A DNA stretch of 64,000 nucleotides from Mobilibacterium timonense (GTDB taxonomy: Bacteria; Bacillota; Clostridia; Peptostreptococcales; Anaerovoracaceae): positions 76,178-140,177 of the forward strand of contig NZ_FUHN01000007.1 of the NCBI RefSeq assembly GCF_900155555.1, read 5' to 3'. The notes under the pieces were generated by a model, which was not told the DNA's origin, searched no databases, and worked only from the letters and a program-made list of their open reading frames with translations. Position 1 is the stretch's first letter; each line of letters begins with the position of its first letter. Positions 53,511-62,020 of the stretch are shown here, piece by piece. Made by a program: the position numbers and the translations under genes.

Positions 53511-53860
53511 CTAGCGGGTAAACCAGACGATCGCGTGCAGTATGCATGAGGAAAGTCCGGGCTCCACAGGGCGAGGATGCCAGATAACGTCTGGCGTAGG
53601 TAACTATAGGGAAAGTGCAACAGAAACATTCCGCCGAAACGGGTAATGCCGTGGTAAGGTTGAAATGGTGAGGTAAGAGCTCACCGGCGCAATGGAGACA
53701 TTGCGGCCGTGTAAACCCCATCCGGAGCAAGACTAAGACAGGGTTTGTAGTGCAGTGGCCCGCTGCCCCCGAGAGGTAAGTCGCTGGAGGCTGTCAGCAA
53801 TGGCAGTCGTAGATGGATGATCGTTTAATACAGAACCCGGCTTACGGTTTGCCCGTTATC
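53511..53860 (+). ncRNA. rnpB: RNase P RNA (A-type)
   Basis: The catalytic RNA that cleaves 5' leaders from tRNA precursors. The universally conserved GAGGAAAGTCCGGGCTCC block begins near 53550, and its partner ACAGAACCCGGCTTAC lies near the 3' end. The terminal helix P1 is visible: CGGGTAAACC (53515-53524) pairs with GGTTTGCCCG (53846-53855). The length of about 345 bases and the layout are A-type, as in Clostridia, not the B-type of Bacilli. The exact 5' and 3' ends are estimated. Confidence 0.97.
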
Positions 53861-53874
53861 TATTTTTGACTTTG

Positions 53875-53911
53875 AAAAATTCGTAAGAGCCACATGGCCT
53901 TGCGGATTTTT
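53875..53911 (+). terminator. rnpB terminator
   Basis: A 13-base-pair stem (AAAAATTCGTAAG with CTTGCGGATTTTT, using G-U pairs) and an 11-base loop, ending in five Ts. Confidence 0.85.
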
Positions 53912-53931
53912 ATTCTATTCAAGAGGTTTTT

Positions 53932-56900
53932 ATGAGATTAGGAATCGACGTAGGATCCACGACAGTAAAGCTGATCATACTTGATGACGACAACAACATC
54001 GTCTATTCCAGGTATGAGAGGCACATGTCCAACGTGTTCGACAAGGTGAAGGAGCTGCTGGAGGATCTGGAGAAAAAGGAAGGAGATCTCAAGGTAAAGG
54101 CTGTGATCACCGGCTCCGGTGGAATGTCCCTTGCTGATCTCTTCGGCATCAGGTTCGAGCAGGAGGTCATCTCCTGCAGCCGTGCGGTGGAGGAACTGAT
54201 CCCGGAGACCGATGTTTCCATTGAGCTGGGCGGAGAGGACGCAAAGATCACTTACTACGGTTCAACCGTCGAGCAGAGGATGAACGGCACCTGCGCAGGA
54301 GGCACGGGCGCTTTCATCGACCAGATGGCAGTTCTCCTGAACACCGACGCCCAGGGCCTCAACGAGGCCGCAAAGGGTATGAAGATGATCTATCCGATCG
54401 CTTCCCGGTGCGGAGTGTTTGCCAAGACCGATATCCAGCCTCTCATCAACGACGGTGCGAGGGTGGAGGACATCGCTGCATCTGTTTTTCAGGCCGTGGC
54501 GAACCAGACCATAAGCGGGCTTGCCTGCGGACATCCGATCAAGGGGCACGTGGCATTTCTCGGTGGACCTCTCACATATCTGTCCGAGCTGAGGAAGCGT
54601 TTCATCGAGACGCTCCACCTGAAGCCGGAGGAGATCGTTTTTCCTGAAAACTCCAAGTACTTCGTCGCCATCGGCGCGGCATACCTGGCCGGAAAGGAGA
54701 AGGACTCCGACGAGGTCAGCATCTCGCAGCTCATCAAGAGGATCGAGAACGCTGATCCTGACAAGCTGTCGGGTACAAAGTACATCCAGCCTCTCTTCAA
54801 GGATGAGCAGGAGCTGCAGGAGTTCAGGGACAGGCACAGCAAGGCTAAGATCAAGCGTGGAGATATCTCGAAGGCAAAGGGACCGGTTTTCCTGGGGATC
54901 GACGCAGGCTCTACGACCACAAAGGCCACCGTCATAAACAACGACAAGGAGCTGATATTCGAGCACTACCAGAGCAACGAGGGAAATCCTCTCAAGGTCG
55001 TTAGAAATATACTTGAGGAACTGTATTCTCAGCTCCCGGAGGACGCCTATATCGGAAGGTCCGTGGCTACCGGCTACGGAGAGGGTCTCATCAAGGCAGC
55101 CTACAAGATAGACGAAGGTGAGATCGAGACCATGGCCCACTACAAGGCCGCTGAGGAGTTCCTGCCAGGAGTTACGTTCATCCTGGACATAGGCGGACAG
55201 GACATGAAGTGCATGAAGGTAAAGGACGGCGCCATCAACAGTATCATGCTGAACGAGGCATGCTCCTCTGGATGCGGTTCTTTCCTGGAGACCTATGCAA
55301 AATCCGTTGGCATGGAGGTGCCGGAGTTCGCGGAGGCGGCTCTGGAATCCAGAAGGCCTGTGGATCTGGGCACCAGGTGCACTGTGTTCATGAACTCAAA
55401 GGTAAAGCAGGCCCAGAAGGAAGGTGCCACCATCGAGGACATCTCCGCCGGACTGTCGCTTTCGGTAATAAAGAATGCCCTGTACAAGGTCATCAAGCTC
55501 AGGAATCCTAATGAGACCGGTGACAAGATCGTGGTCCAGGGAGGAACGTTCCTGAACGACGCAGTCCTGAGATCCATCGAGCTGGTCCTCGGAAAGAACG
55601 TCGTGAGGCCTGACATTTCAGGACTCATGGGCGCTTTCGGTGCATCGATAATCGCGAGGGAGAACTACGTCGAGGGCGAGCGCTCCGCTACACTCACCGC
55701 GGACAAGCTTTCTGATTTTTCCGTACACACGGAAAACGGGCGCTGCGGCAAGTGCGGAAACAACTGCATGCTGACCATATCCACCTTTTCCGACGGAAGC
55801 AGATACGTGACGGGAAACCGCTGCGAGAGAGGTGCCGGTGAAGAAAAGAAGAAGAACGACCTGCCGAATCTCTACCAGGAAAAGTACAAGCTTATTTTCG
55901 GCAGGAAGATACTCAGCCGGGACGAGGCCTGGAGAGGTGAGATTGGGATGCCCAGGGTGCTTAACATTCACGAGGACTACCCGTTTTGGAACGCCTTTTT
56001 CAACAAGCTCGGATTCAGGATCGTTCTGAGTCCGCCGAGCAGCAAGAAGATCTACGAGGAGGGGATGGACACCATCGCTTCAGATACGGCCTGCTACCCG
56101 GCGAAGCTGGTCCACGGCCACATCAAGTGGCTGGTGAACAAGGGCGTGAAGCGGATATTCTATCCGTGCATCCAGTATGAGGTGGTGGAGGACCCGACCG
56201 CTGCAAACCACTACAACTGCCCGATCGTGGCCACCTATCCTGAGGTCATCGACAAGAACATGGCCGATATTTTCTACGACAACGGCGTGGAATTCTACCA
56301 TCCGTTCATCCCGTTCGACAGGGACGACCGCTTCGTGGAGGAGATGTACAAGTTCTTCAACGGCAAGCGGGAGATCGACAACGAGGCCCTTGAAAACATA
56401 AACAAGACCTACGATTTCAAGGATGACAAGAGAGATTATTCACTCATCCACAGCGGGATCACGAAAGAAGAGCTCAGGGAGGCCGTTAAGGCCGGCAGAG
56501 AGAGTTACCGGGCGTTCAAGGACAGGATGAGCCAGCTGGGGACCGAGACTCTGAAATACATGGAGGAAAACGATGTCAAGGGCATCATCCTCTCCGGCCG
56601 TCCATATCACATCGACCCGGAGATCAACCACGGCATAGATTCCGTGATCACATCTCTTGGCATGGCGGTCCTCACCGAGGATTCCGTGGCTGACAAGGTG
56701 AAGATAGCAAGGGACATCAGGGTGCTGGATCAGTGGATGTTCCACTCGCGCCTCTACAGAGCGGCGGTATTCGCAGGAGAGCGGGACGACGTTGAGCTGG
56801 TACAGCTCTTCTCCTTCGGTTGCGGTCTCGACGCCGTCACCACCGATGAGGTCAACGAGCTCCTTGACGAGAACAACAAGCTTTATACGCAGCTCAAGAT

Positions 56901-58305
56901 AGACGAGGGCTCTAACCTGGGCGCCGCAAAGATCAGGATCCGTTCCCTCAAGGCGGCCATGATGGAGAGAAAGAAAAACGGCACCCACGCCAAGGGGATC
57001 AACGAGCCGTACAAGAGGGTCGAGTTCACAAAGGAGATGAAGAAGGAGGGATACACGCTCCTGATACCTCAGATGTCTCCGATCCACTTCCAGTACTTCG
57101 CACCGATCCTCCAGGCGGCCGGATACAACGCTGTACTGCTGCCACCTGTTACTAAGTCTTCGGACGAGGAGGGCCTGAGGTACATCAACAACGATGCGTG
57201 CTACCCGACGATCGTCACGCTCGGGCAGATCATCTCCGCGCTGAAGTCGGGAGAGTACGACCTCGACCGCACCGGGGTTTTCATGTCTCAGACCGGAGGC
57301 GGATGCAGAGCCAGCAATTACGTTGCCCTGCTGAGAAAAGCTCTTAAGGACCTTGGAATGGAGCAGGTGCCGGTCATTTCGTTCAACATGGCCGGACTGG
57401 AGAAGAACTCCGGGTTCAAGATAACCATCAACATGGCACTCAGCCTTGTATACGCCGTGGTCTACGGCGACCTGATCATGAAGTGCCTCTACAGGACGAG
57501 GCCTTATGAAAAGGTGAAAGGCAGTGCCAACGCCATCATGGACTCGTGGTACGACAGGATCATCGAGAACGTACTTGATCACAATCTGAGGCGGTTCAAG
57601 AGGAACATCAACGACATCGTGGATGCCTACGATAACCTGCCGATATACGAGGACATAAAGAAGCCTAAGATCGGTGTTGTGGGAGAGATACTGGTCAAGT
57701 ATCATCCGAACGCCAACAACAACCTGGTGGACGTCATCGAGGAAGAGGGAGGCGAGGCAGTCGTTCCGGCCTTCATTGACTTCTTCGAGTATTCAATGCT
57801 CAACAAGATCTACGACTACCAGCACCTCTCCGGTACCAGGAGCGAGATGCGGAAGAACCGCTTTTCCCTCAGGTTCGTGGAGCATTTCCGCGAATTCGCC
57901 AGGGAGGCCTGCAGGAGGAGCAAGCGGTTCTACACCGACGAGTATATTGAAAACACAGCGGAGAACGCATCCAAGATAATCTCCATCGGCAACCAGTGCG
58001 GCGAGGGGTGGCTCCTCACAGGAGAAATGGTGGACCTCATCGATAATGGGGTAAAGAACATCCTCTGCCTTCAGCCATTCGCATGCCTTCCTAACCATGT
58101 GGTAGGAAAGGGCATGATCAAGGCTCTCAGGACATACGACGAGGATGCCAACATAGTGGCCATCGACTACGATCCGGGCGCCAGCAACGTCAACCAGATG
58201 AACAGGATAAAGATGATGATGGCCACGGCCTTCAAAAATCTGGAAAAGGAGGAGAATTCCTCTGATGTCGATCCCGACGCCGGCCGGGAAAAGAAGATGG
58301 CGTAG
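53932..58305 (+). CDS. 2-hydroxyacyl-CoA dehydratase activase-like protein (double ASKHA plus DUF2229)
   Basis: A 1457-residue protein. Two BadF/HgdC-type ATPase domains lie in tandem, starting LGIDVGSTTVKL (residue 3) and FLGIDAGSTTTKA (about 321). Each has the iron-sulfur cysteines of dehydratase activases: GTCAGGTGAF and SRCGVFAK in the first, EACSSGCGSF and GTRCTVFM in the second. A CGKCGNNC cluster follows near 605, then the DUF2229/HgdB-like half with DTACYPAKLVHGH and NNDACYPTIVTLGQ. Relatives occur throughout Clostridia with no proven substrate. An ATP-driven, low-potential electron-transfer role is likely. Confidence 0.9.
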   Translation: MRLGIDVGSTTVKLIILDDDNNIVYSRYERHMSNVFDKVKELLEDLEKKEGDLKVKAVITGSGGMSLADLFGIRFEQEVISCSRAVEELIPETDVSIELGGEDAKITYYGSTVEQRMNGTCAGGTGAFIDQMAVLLNTDAQGLNEAAKGMKMIYPIASRCGVFAKTDIQPLINDGARVEDIAASVFQAVANQTISGLACGHPIKGHVAFLGGPLTYLSELRKRFIETLHLKPEEIVFPENSKYFVAIGAAYLAGKEKDSDEVSISQLIKRIENADPDKLSGTKYIQPLFKDEQELQEFRDRHSKAKIKRGDISKAKGPVFLGIDAGSTTTKATVINNDKELIFEHYQSNEGNPLKVVRNILEELYSQLPEDAYIGRSVATGYGEGLIKAAYKIDEGEIETMAHYKAAEEFLPGVTFILDIGGQDMKCMKVKDGAINSIMLNEACSSGCGSFLETYAKSVGMEVPEFAEAALESRRPVDLGTRCTVFMNSKVKQAQKEGATIEDISAGLSLSVIKNALYKVIKLRNPNETGDKIVVQGGTFLNDAVLRSIELVLGKNVVRPDISGLMGAFGASIIARENYVEGERSATLTADKLSDFSVHTENGRCGKCGNNCMLTISTFSDGSRYVTGNRCERGAGEEKKKNDLPNLYQEKYKLIFGRKILSRDEAWRGEIGMPRVLNIHEDYPFWNAFFNKLGFRIVLSPPSSKKIYEEGMDTIASDTACYPAKLVHGHIKWLVNKGVKRIFYPCIQYEVVEDPTAANHYNCPIVATYPEVIDKNMADIFYDNGVEFYHPFIPFDRDDRFVEEMYKFFNGKREIDNEALENINKTYDFKDDKRDYSLIHSGITKEELREAVKAGRESYRAFKDRMSQLGTETLKYMEENDVKGIILSGRPYHIDPEINHGIDSVITSLGMAVLTEDSVADKVKIARDIRVLDQWMFHSRLYRAAVFAGERDDVELVQLFSFGCGLDAVTTDEVNELLDENNKLYTQLKIDEGSNLGAAKIRIRSLKAAMMERKKNGTHAKGINEPYKRVEFTKEMKKEGYTLLIPQMSPIHFQYFAPILQAAGYNAVLLPPVTKSSDEEGLRYINNDACYPTIVTLGQIISALKSGEYDLDRTGVFMSQTGGGCRASNYVALLRKALKDLGMEQVPVISFNMAGLEKNSGFKITINMALSLVYAVVYGDLIMKCLYRTRPYEKVKGSANAIMDSWYDRIIENVLDHNLRRFKRNINDIVDAYDNLPIYEDIKKPKIGVVGEILVKYHPNANNNLVDVIEEEGGEAVVPAFIDFFEYSMLNKIYDYQHLSGTRSEMRKNRFSLRFVEHFREFAREACRRSKRFYTDEYIENTAENASKIISIGNQCGEGWLLTGEMVDLIDNGVKNILCLQPFACLPNHVVGKGMIKALRTYDEDANIVAIDYDPGASNVNQMNRIKMMMATAFKNLEKEENSSDVDPDAGREKKMA

Positions 58306-58447
58306 CTCGAATCACTGCGGCATCGAGGCAAATTACGCAGAGCCGCAGGCTTGTGAGCCGCGACTACTTGCCATATGCGCCTGAGAGGTGTATAATTCAT
58401 TGGATTTTTGAGGAAAAATAAATTTTTGCTATATAAGGAGGTACCCG

Positions 58448-59170
58448 GTGGGTAGACACGGCACGATCGCAGGGAGGAAATCTGCACAGGACGCAAAGCG
58501 TTCCGCAATGTTCACAAAGTATACGAGACAGATCATAGTTGCGGCAAAGGACGGAGGAGATCCTGAATTCAACTTCACTCTCAGAGCCGCGATCGACAAG
58601 GCCAAGTCCATTGGAATGCCGGGAGCCAACATCGAAAGAGCCATCAAGAAGGGAACTGGAGAGCTGGAGGGCGAGTCCTACGAAGAGCTGACATTCGAGG
58701 GCTACGGTCCGTCCGGCGTGGCCATCATCGTGGAGGCGCTCACAGACAACAAGAACAGGACGGCTTCCTTTATCAGATCCACCTTTGACAAGAACGGAGG
58801 AAACCTTGGAACACCTGGATGCGTTTCCTACATGTTCTCCAGAAAGGGCGTCATTCTGGTGGAAAAGACAGATGATATCGACGAGGACGAGATCATGATG
58901 GCTGCTCTGGATGCAGGAGCCGAGGACATGAAGGTCGAGGATGACGCCTTCGAGATCCTCTGTGATCCGGGAGACCTCAAGGCCGTGACCGATGGAGTCA
59001 AAGAGGCGGGTTATGAGGTAGCTCAGTCCGAGGTGGAGTTCGTCGCATCAATCGATGCATCTGTCGCTCCTGACGACATGAAGTCACTGAGGAAGCTCAT
59101 CGACACTCTGGAAGATAATGATGACGTTCAGAAGGTGGCATTCAATTGTGACCTTCCTGAGGAGGAATAA
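58448..59170 (+). CDS. YebC/PmpR-family protein
   Basis: A 240-residue protein of the YebC/TACO1 family. The family start GRHGTIAGRKSAQDAKRS is present, with the later FEGYGPSGVAIIVEALTDN and DKNGGNLG. Members were described as DNA-binding regulators. More recent work shows that some help ribosomes through proline-rich stretches. It begins with GTG at 58448, supported by an AGGAGGT site seven bases upstream. It is a single gene with its own promoter region at 58306-58447. Confidence 0.94.
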   Translation: MGRHGTIAGRKSAQDAKRSAMFTKYTRQIIVAAKDGGDPEFNFTLRAAIDKAKSIGMPGANIERAIKKGTGELEGESYEELTFEGYGPSGVAIIVEALTDNKNRTASFIRSTFDKNGGNLGTPGCVSYMFSRKGVILVEKTDDIDEDEIMMAALDAGAEDMKVEDDAFEILCDPGDLKAVTDGVKEAGYEVAQSEVEFVASIDASVAPDDMKSLRKLIDTLEDNDDVQKVAFNCDLPEEE

Positions 59171-59185
59171 AATCAGATCTGCGAC

Positions 59186-59214
59186 GTTGAAATCCTCGTG
59201 GAATGAAACTATAA
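59186..59214 (+). promoter_or_regulatory. Promoter of the 6S-like RNA
   Basis: TTGAAA at 59186-59191 and TATAAT at 59209-59214 with an ideal 17-base spacer predict transcription from about 59220, with no open frame downstream. Confidence 0.75.
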
Positions 59215-59219
59215 TGAAT

Positions 59220-59410
59220 CAAGGGGTTTCCTGGGGTATGCGTTGGAGGCTTTTAATTGAACCTACACTTCTTCATCGGGATTCTTAGGACTGACTGCCA
59301 ATGACCTGCCGCCTGCGAGCGGACTTCAGCGGCTGAGGAGAGAAGTACCCACCCTTATCTATTGATAGGGCGTCAATTAATACTCTGACGGTACTTTGGG
59401 GCCAACATAA
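59220..59410 (+). ncRNA. Structured non-coding RNA, probably 6S RNA
   Basis: About 190 bases lie between a strong promoter and a strong terminator without a coding frame. The two halves fold on each other as one long rod: GTTGGAG with CTCTGAC, TTAATTGA with TCAATTAA, ACTTCTT with GAGAAGT, CTTAG with CTGAG, and a small CCGC/GCGG hairpin in the middle. A single broken rod of this length with an open centre is the shape of 6S RNA, which binds RNA polymerase holding the housekeeping sigma factor. I identify it by shape and size only; it could be another small RNA. Confidence 0.5.
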
Positions 59411-59415
59411 AAATC

Positions 59416-59450
59416 AGCGCTTTTCGGTTTATCCGAAGGGCGCTTTTTTT
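59416..59450 (+). terminator. Terminator of the 6S-like RNA
   Basis: A 12-base-pair stem (AGCGCTTTTCGG with CCGAAGGGCGCT, with G-U pairs) around a 5-base loop, ending in a run of seven Ts. Confidence 0.9.
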
Positions 59451-59566
59451 CGTGTATCGATATCATGTCCCGAATTTGTCTCATATGGATTTCTATAATG
59501 TGATCAGAAACTAAGAAATGAAATGTGAGATGCGGTCCGATCGCCGCAGGTGTGAAGGAGACCAGT

Positions 59567-60118
59567 ATGGAAAAACAGAAAACATCAGTTGGTGAAAGCA
59601 TTACGGAATGCGATGTTATCTGCGGGCCGTCATGCGGAATTGGGAGCAGGGTCGCATATGGTGTTTACGGCGTGAGGGACAGAAAAGCCGGGCGCATACG
59701 CATCCCTCAGGAATACAACGGGCATTTAGTAATAAACATCCGACCTGGAGCGTTCAGGAGCAACAACAGGTTAAAGGAGGTGATCCTGAACAAATACATC
59801 AGCGAGATCCCGGAGGATTGCTTCGCGGGATGCACTCACCTGGAGAGGGTCATCATTCCCAGAAAGCTCTATAGTATAGAGGATGGGGCCTTCAGGGGAT
59901 GCATATCTCTTAAAGAGATATATTTTGGCGGCACATACGACGAATGGAAGGCGATAAAGATAAAGGAGTTCATCCGCTGCGTGGAGACCAGCGGCAGATG
60001 CCAGCCTGGCAGACCGGTGGAGGATGTCACGAAGGACGTGCTGATACCAGTCACGGGCAACGAGGCCTTGAGGAGGGCGACGATATACTTCAGGTACAGC
60101 ATGGAACAGCAGGAATAA
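59567..60118 (+). CDS. Small leucine-rich-repeat (BspA-type) protein
   Basis: A 183-residue protein with two to three LRR_5-type repeats around residues 50-115, e.g. GAFRSNNRLKEVILNKYI, CFAGCTHLERVIIP and GAFRGCISLKEIYFGG. BspA repeats usually occur on secreted proteins, but no signal peptide or anchor is visible here, so it should be cytoplasmic. The start is ATG 59567 with AAGGAG before it; the frame is open from a GTG at 59525. It is first in a cluster with an unknown protein and an FtsH-like protease, and could present substrates to the latter (inference). A TATAAT at 59494-59499 may be its -10. Confidence 0.75.
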   Translation: MEKQKTSVGESITECDVICGPSCGIGSRVAYGVYGVRDRKAGRIRIPQEYNGHLVINIRPGAFRSNNRLKEVILNKYISEIPEDCFAGCTHLERVIIPRKLYSIEDGAFRGCISLKEIYFGGTYDEWKAIKIKEFIRCVETSGRCQPGRPVEDVTKDVLIPVTGNEALRRATIYFRYSMEQQE

Positions 60119-60171
60119 TTGAAATAACTGAAATACCTGAATTACAGGTGATGAGTAAACCAGGTGAAAGG

Positions 60172-60621
60172 ATGAATGACATGGATATAAGCGGAGCATT
60201 GGAGCTGCTCAGGAGAGATGTGAAAGACGTGAACTCCGACATTCACGAATTCGTGATGGACGGAACGAACATGAGTGAAGAGGAATTCTTGTCGACAATG
60301 GAAAAGAACATCGAATGGGCGTCGAGGGTCCGGCTGAACGAGTGCGACGGCGAACTGTACGCCGCATATACTTTCGTGGATGGCCGCCAGGTGTATTTCA
60401 AGTTTATGGCCTGCGATGATGAGATGGAGGATGCACTGGGGAATTTTACTATCTTCCTGGACCTTTACAGAGGGGGCATCTCGCTCTCTGACCTCGGTGC
60501 CGCCGTTCTGGCGGACAGAGCACTGCCTTTTTACTACCTGGAGTTCGGCGTCTTTTCAAAAGAACTCTCGGAGGAACCGTCGGTCAGGAAGTGGGGCGGG
60601 TTCAGCGTCTCGAGAGATTGA
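60172..60621 (+). CDS. Acidic protein of unknown function, between LRR and protease genes
   Basis: A 149-residue acidic protein without recognised motifs. The N-terminal half is helical (ALELLRRDVKDVNSDIHEFV). The second half has alternating strand-like segments (GELYAAYTFVDGRQVYFKF). No signal peptide or membrane segment is seen. Several Met codons are possible starts (60151, 60172 and 60181). I chose 60172 because GGTGAAAGG directly precedes it. It lies 53 bases after the LRR gene and 57 before the protease gene, in one apparent operon. Confidence 0.6.
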   Translation: MNDMDISGALELLRRDVKDVNSDIHEFVMDGTNMSEEEFLSTMEKNIEWASRVRLNECDGELYAAYTFVDGRQVYFKFMACDDEMEDALGNFTIFLDLYRGGISLSDLGAAVLADRALPFYYLEFGVFSKELSEEPSVRKWGGFSVSRD

Positions 60622-60678
60622 TGAGTACGGGCGCAGAGCGACAGAACTGATAATGAGATCTATAGAGAGGAGAGCCAG

Positions 60679-61953
60679 ATGAGTGCATTTGACAAGGTGA
60701 TAGGTTACGAGCCCATCAAAGAAGAACTTATACAGATATGCGACATGATACATAACAGGGAGGCATACGAGAGGCTGGGCGCAAGAATGCCTCAGGGTAT
60801 CCTTCTCCACGGGGCACCGGGCGTAGGAAAAACACTGATGGCAAGATGCTTTGTGGAGGAGGCGGGACTTACTAGCTTCGTGATACGCCGTGACAAAGGG
60901 AGCGACGACTTTATTAAACATATTGTGGAGACCTTTGAGGAGGCCGGAAAAAACCAGCCGTGTATCGTGTTCCTGGACGATATGGACAAGTTTGCAAACG
61001 AGGACAGGACACACCAGGATGCAGAGGAATATGTCGCCGTCCAGGCATGTATAGACGGGGCCAGAGATTCCGGGGTCACGGTCATCGCCACGGCGAACGA
61101 CATCGACAAGCTGCCGGGTTCCCTGATACGCACAGGAAGGTTCGACAGGAGAATAATGGTCCATCGCCCCGCAGAGGACGAGGCTGAGGCCATAATCAGT
61201 CACTACCTGTCTGATAAACCGGTGGACAGTTCAGTGAACATGGAGGATCTTACAAAAATGATCAGATACAGGTCGTGTGCGGAACTTGAGACGATCCTGA
61301 ACGAGGCGGCCATCAGCGCAGCTTCGGCGAGAAAGGAACTGATAGAAATGGATGATTTTCTCAAGGCGGTACTCAGGCTGCAGTACGGGACCACCGAGAC
61401 GGTCAGAGACAGGTCAGAAGAAAAGATGAGAAAAGTGGCTCTTCACGAGGCCGGACACCTTGTGGCGGCAGAGGTGCTCTACAAGGGGAGCATCGGGCTC
61501 GCTTCGATAAGACCAGTCGGATATGGAGACGGCTGCGGGTTCGTTAACAGGTGCAGCGTCATATACAGGAGACCGCACATGGTCATGGTGTATCTGGCAG
61601 GAAAAGCCGCGGTGGAGATGTACTACTCCGAGGCCGTGGCCAGCGGCTGTGGCGAGGACCTTTCAAATGCCGCAGAAGTCATTGAGGAGGGTATCATTGA
61701 AAGCGGTACTCTGGGGCTCCATATGATATCGAGTGGCAGAAGCTCGAGTATGCCCGATGGATACAGGGCTCAAATCAGGGCGGGGGTCGCATCTGAGATG
61801 GAAAGACTGATGCTCCAGACGAGGGAGCTCCTGCTGAACAACAGGAAATTCCTGGAAAAGGCGGCAGAGCAGCTGCTAAAAAAAGAGACGCTCCTCTACT
61901 CTGAGATAAGGGCGATAAGAGAGAGCTGTGTCACCGGGGACGTTTCTCACTGA
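60679..61953 (+). CDS. Soluble FtsH-like AAA/M41 metalloprotease
   Basis: A 424-residue protein with both halves of FtsH: an AAA ATPase (about 5-235) and an M41 peptidase (about 245-420). Walker A is GAPGVGKT (45-52). Walker B reads IVFLDD (96-101), with Asp in place of the usual second-position Glu. The arginine-finger region is RTGRFDRR. The zinc motif HEAGH is at 256-260, with the likely third ligand Asp327 in GCGEDLSNA. FtsH is normally about 600-650 residues with two N-terminal membrane segments; here these are absent, so it should be cytosolic. AGAGAGGAG precedes the ATG. Confidence 0.88.
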   Translation: MSAFDKVIGYEPIKEELIQICDMIHNREAYERLGARMPQGILLHGAPGVGKTLMARCFVEEAGLTSFVIRRDKGSDDFIKHIVETFEEAGKNQPCIVFLDDMDKFANEDRTHQDAEEYVAVQACIDGARDSGVTVIATANDIDKLPGSLIRTGRFDRRIMVHRPAEDEAEAIISHYLSDKPVDSSVNMEDLTKMIRYRSCAELETILNEAAISAASARKELIEMDDFLKAVLRLQYGTTETVRDRSEEKMRKVALHEAGHLVAAEVLYKGSIGLASIRPVGYGDGCGFVNRCSVIYRRPHMVMVYLAGKAAVEMYYSEAVASGCGEDLSNAAEVIEEGIIESGTLGLHMISSGRSSSMPDGYRAQIRAGVASEMERLMLQTRELLLNNRKFLEKAAEQLLKKETLLYSEIRAIRESCVTGDVSH

Positions 61954-61976
61954 CACGCATACGCATGGAACAATTG

Positions 61977-62010
61977 AAAAAGCCGGGGGAACAACATCCT
62001 CCGGCTTTTT
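61977..62010. terminator. Terminator between the protease and OPT genes
   Basis: AAAAGCCGGGGGA pairs with TCCTCCGGCTTTT (one G-U) around a 6-base loop, ending in five Ts on the plus strand and an A/T-rich end on the minus strand. It can serve both convergent genes. Confidence 0.9.
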
Positions 62011-62020
62011 GTATCAGCGT

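Noticed and set aside
59220-59410. Signal recognition particle RNA as identity of the small RNA
   Set aside because: The conserved SRP tip (GGTCAGGTCCGGAAGGAAGCA-like) is absent. The rod with several bulges fits 6S better.
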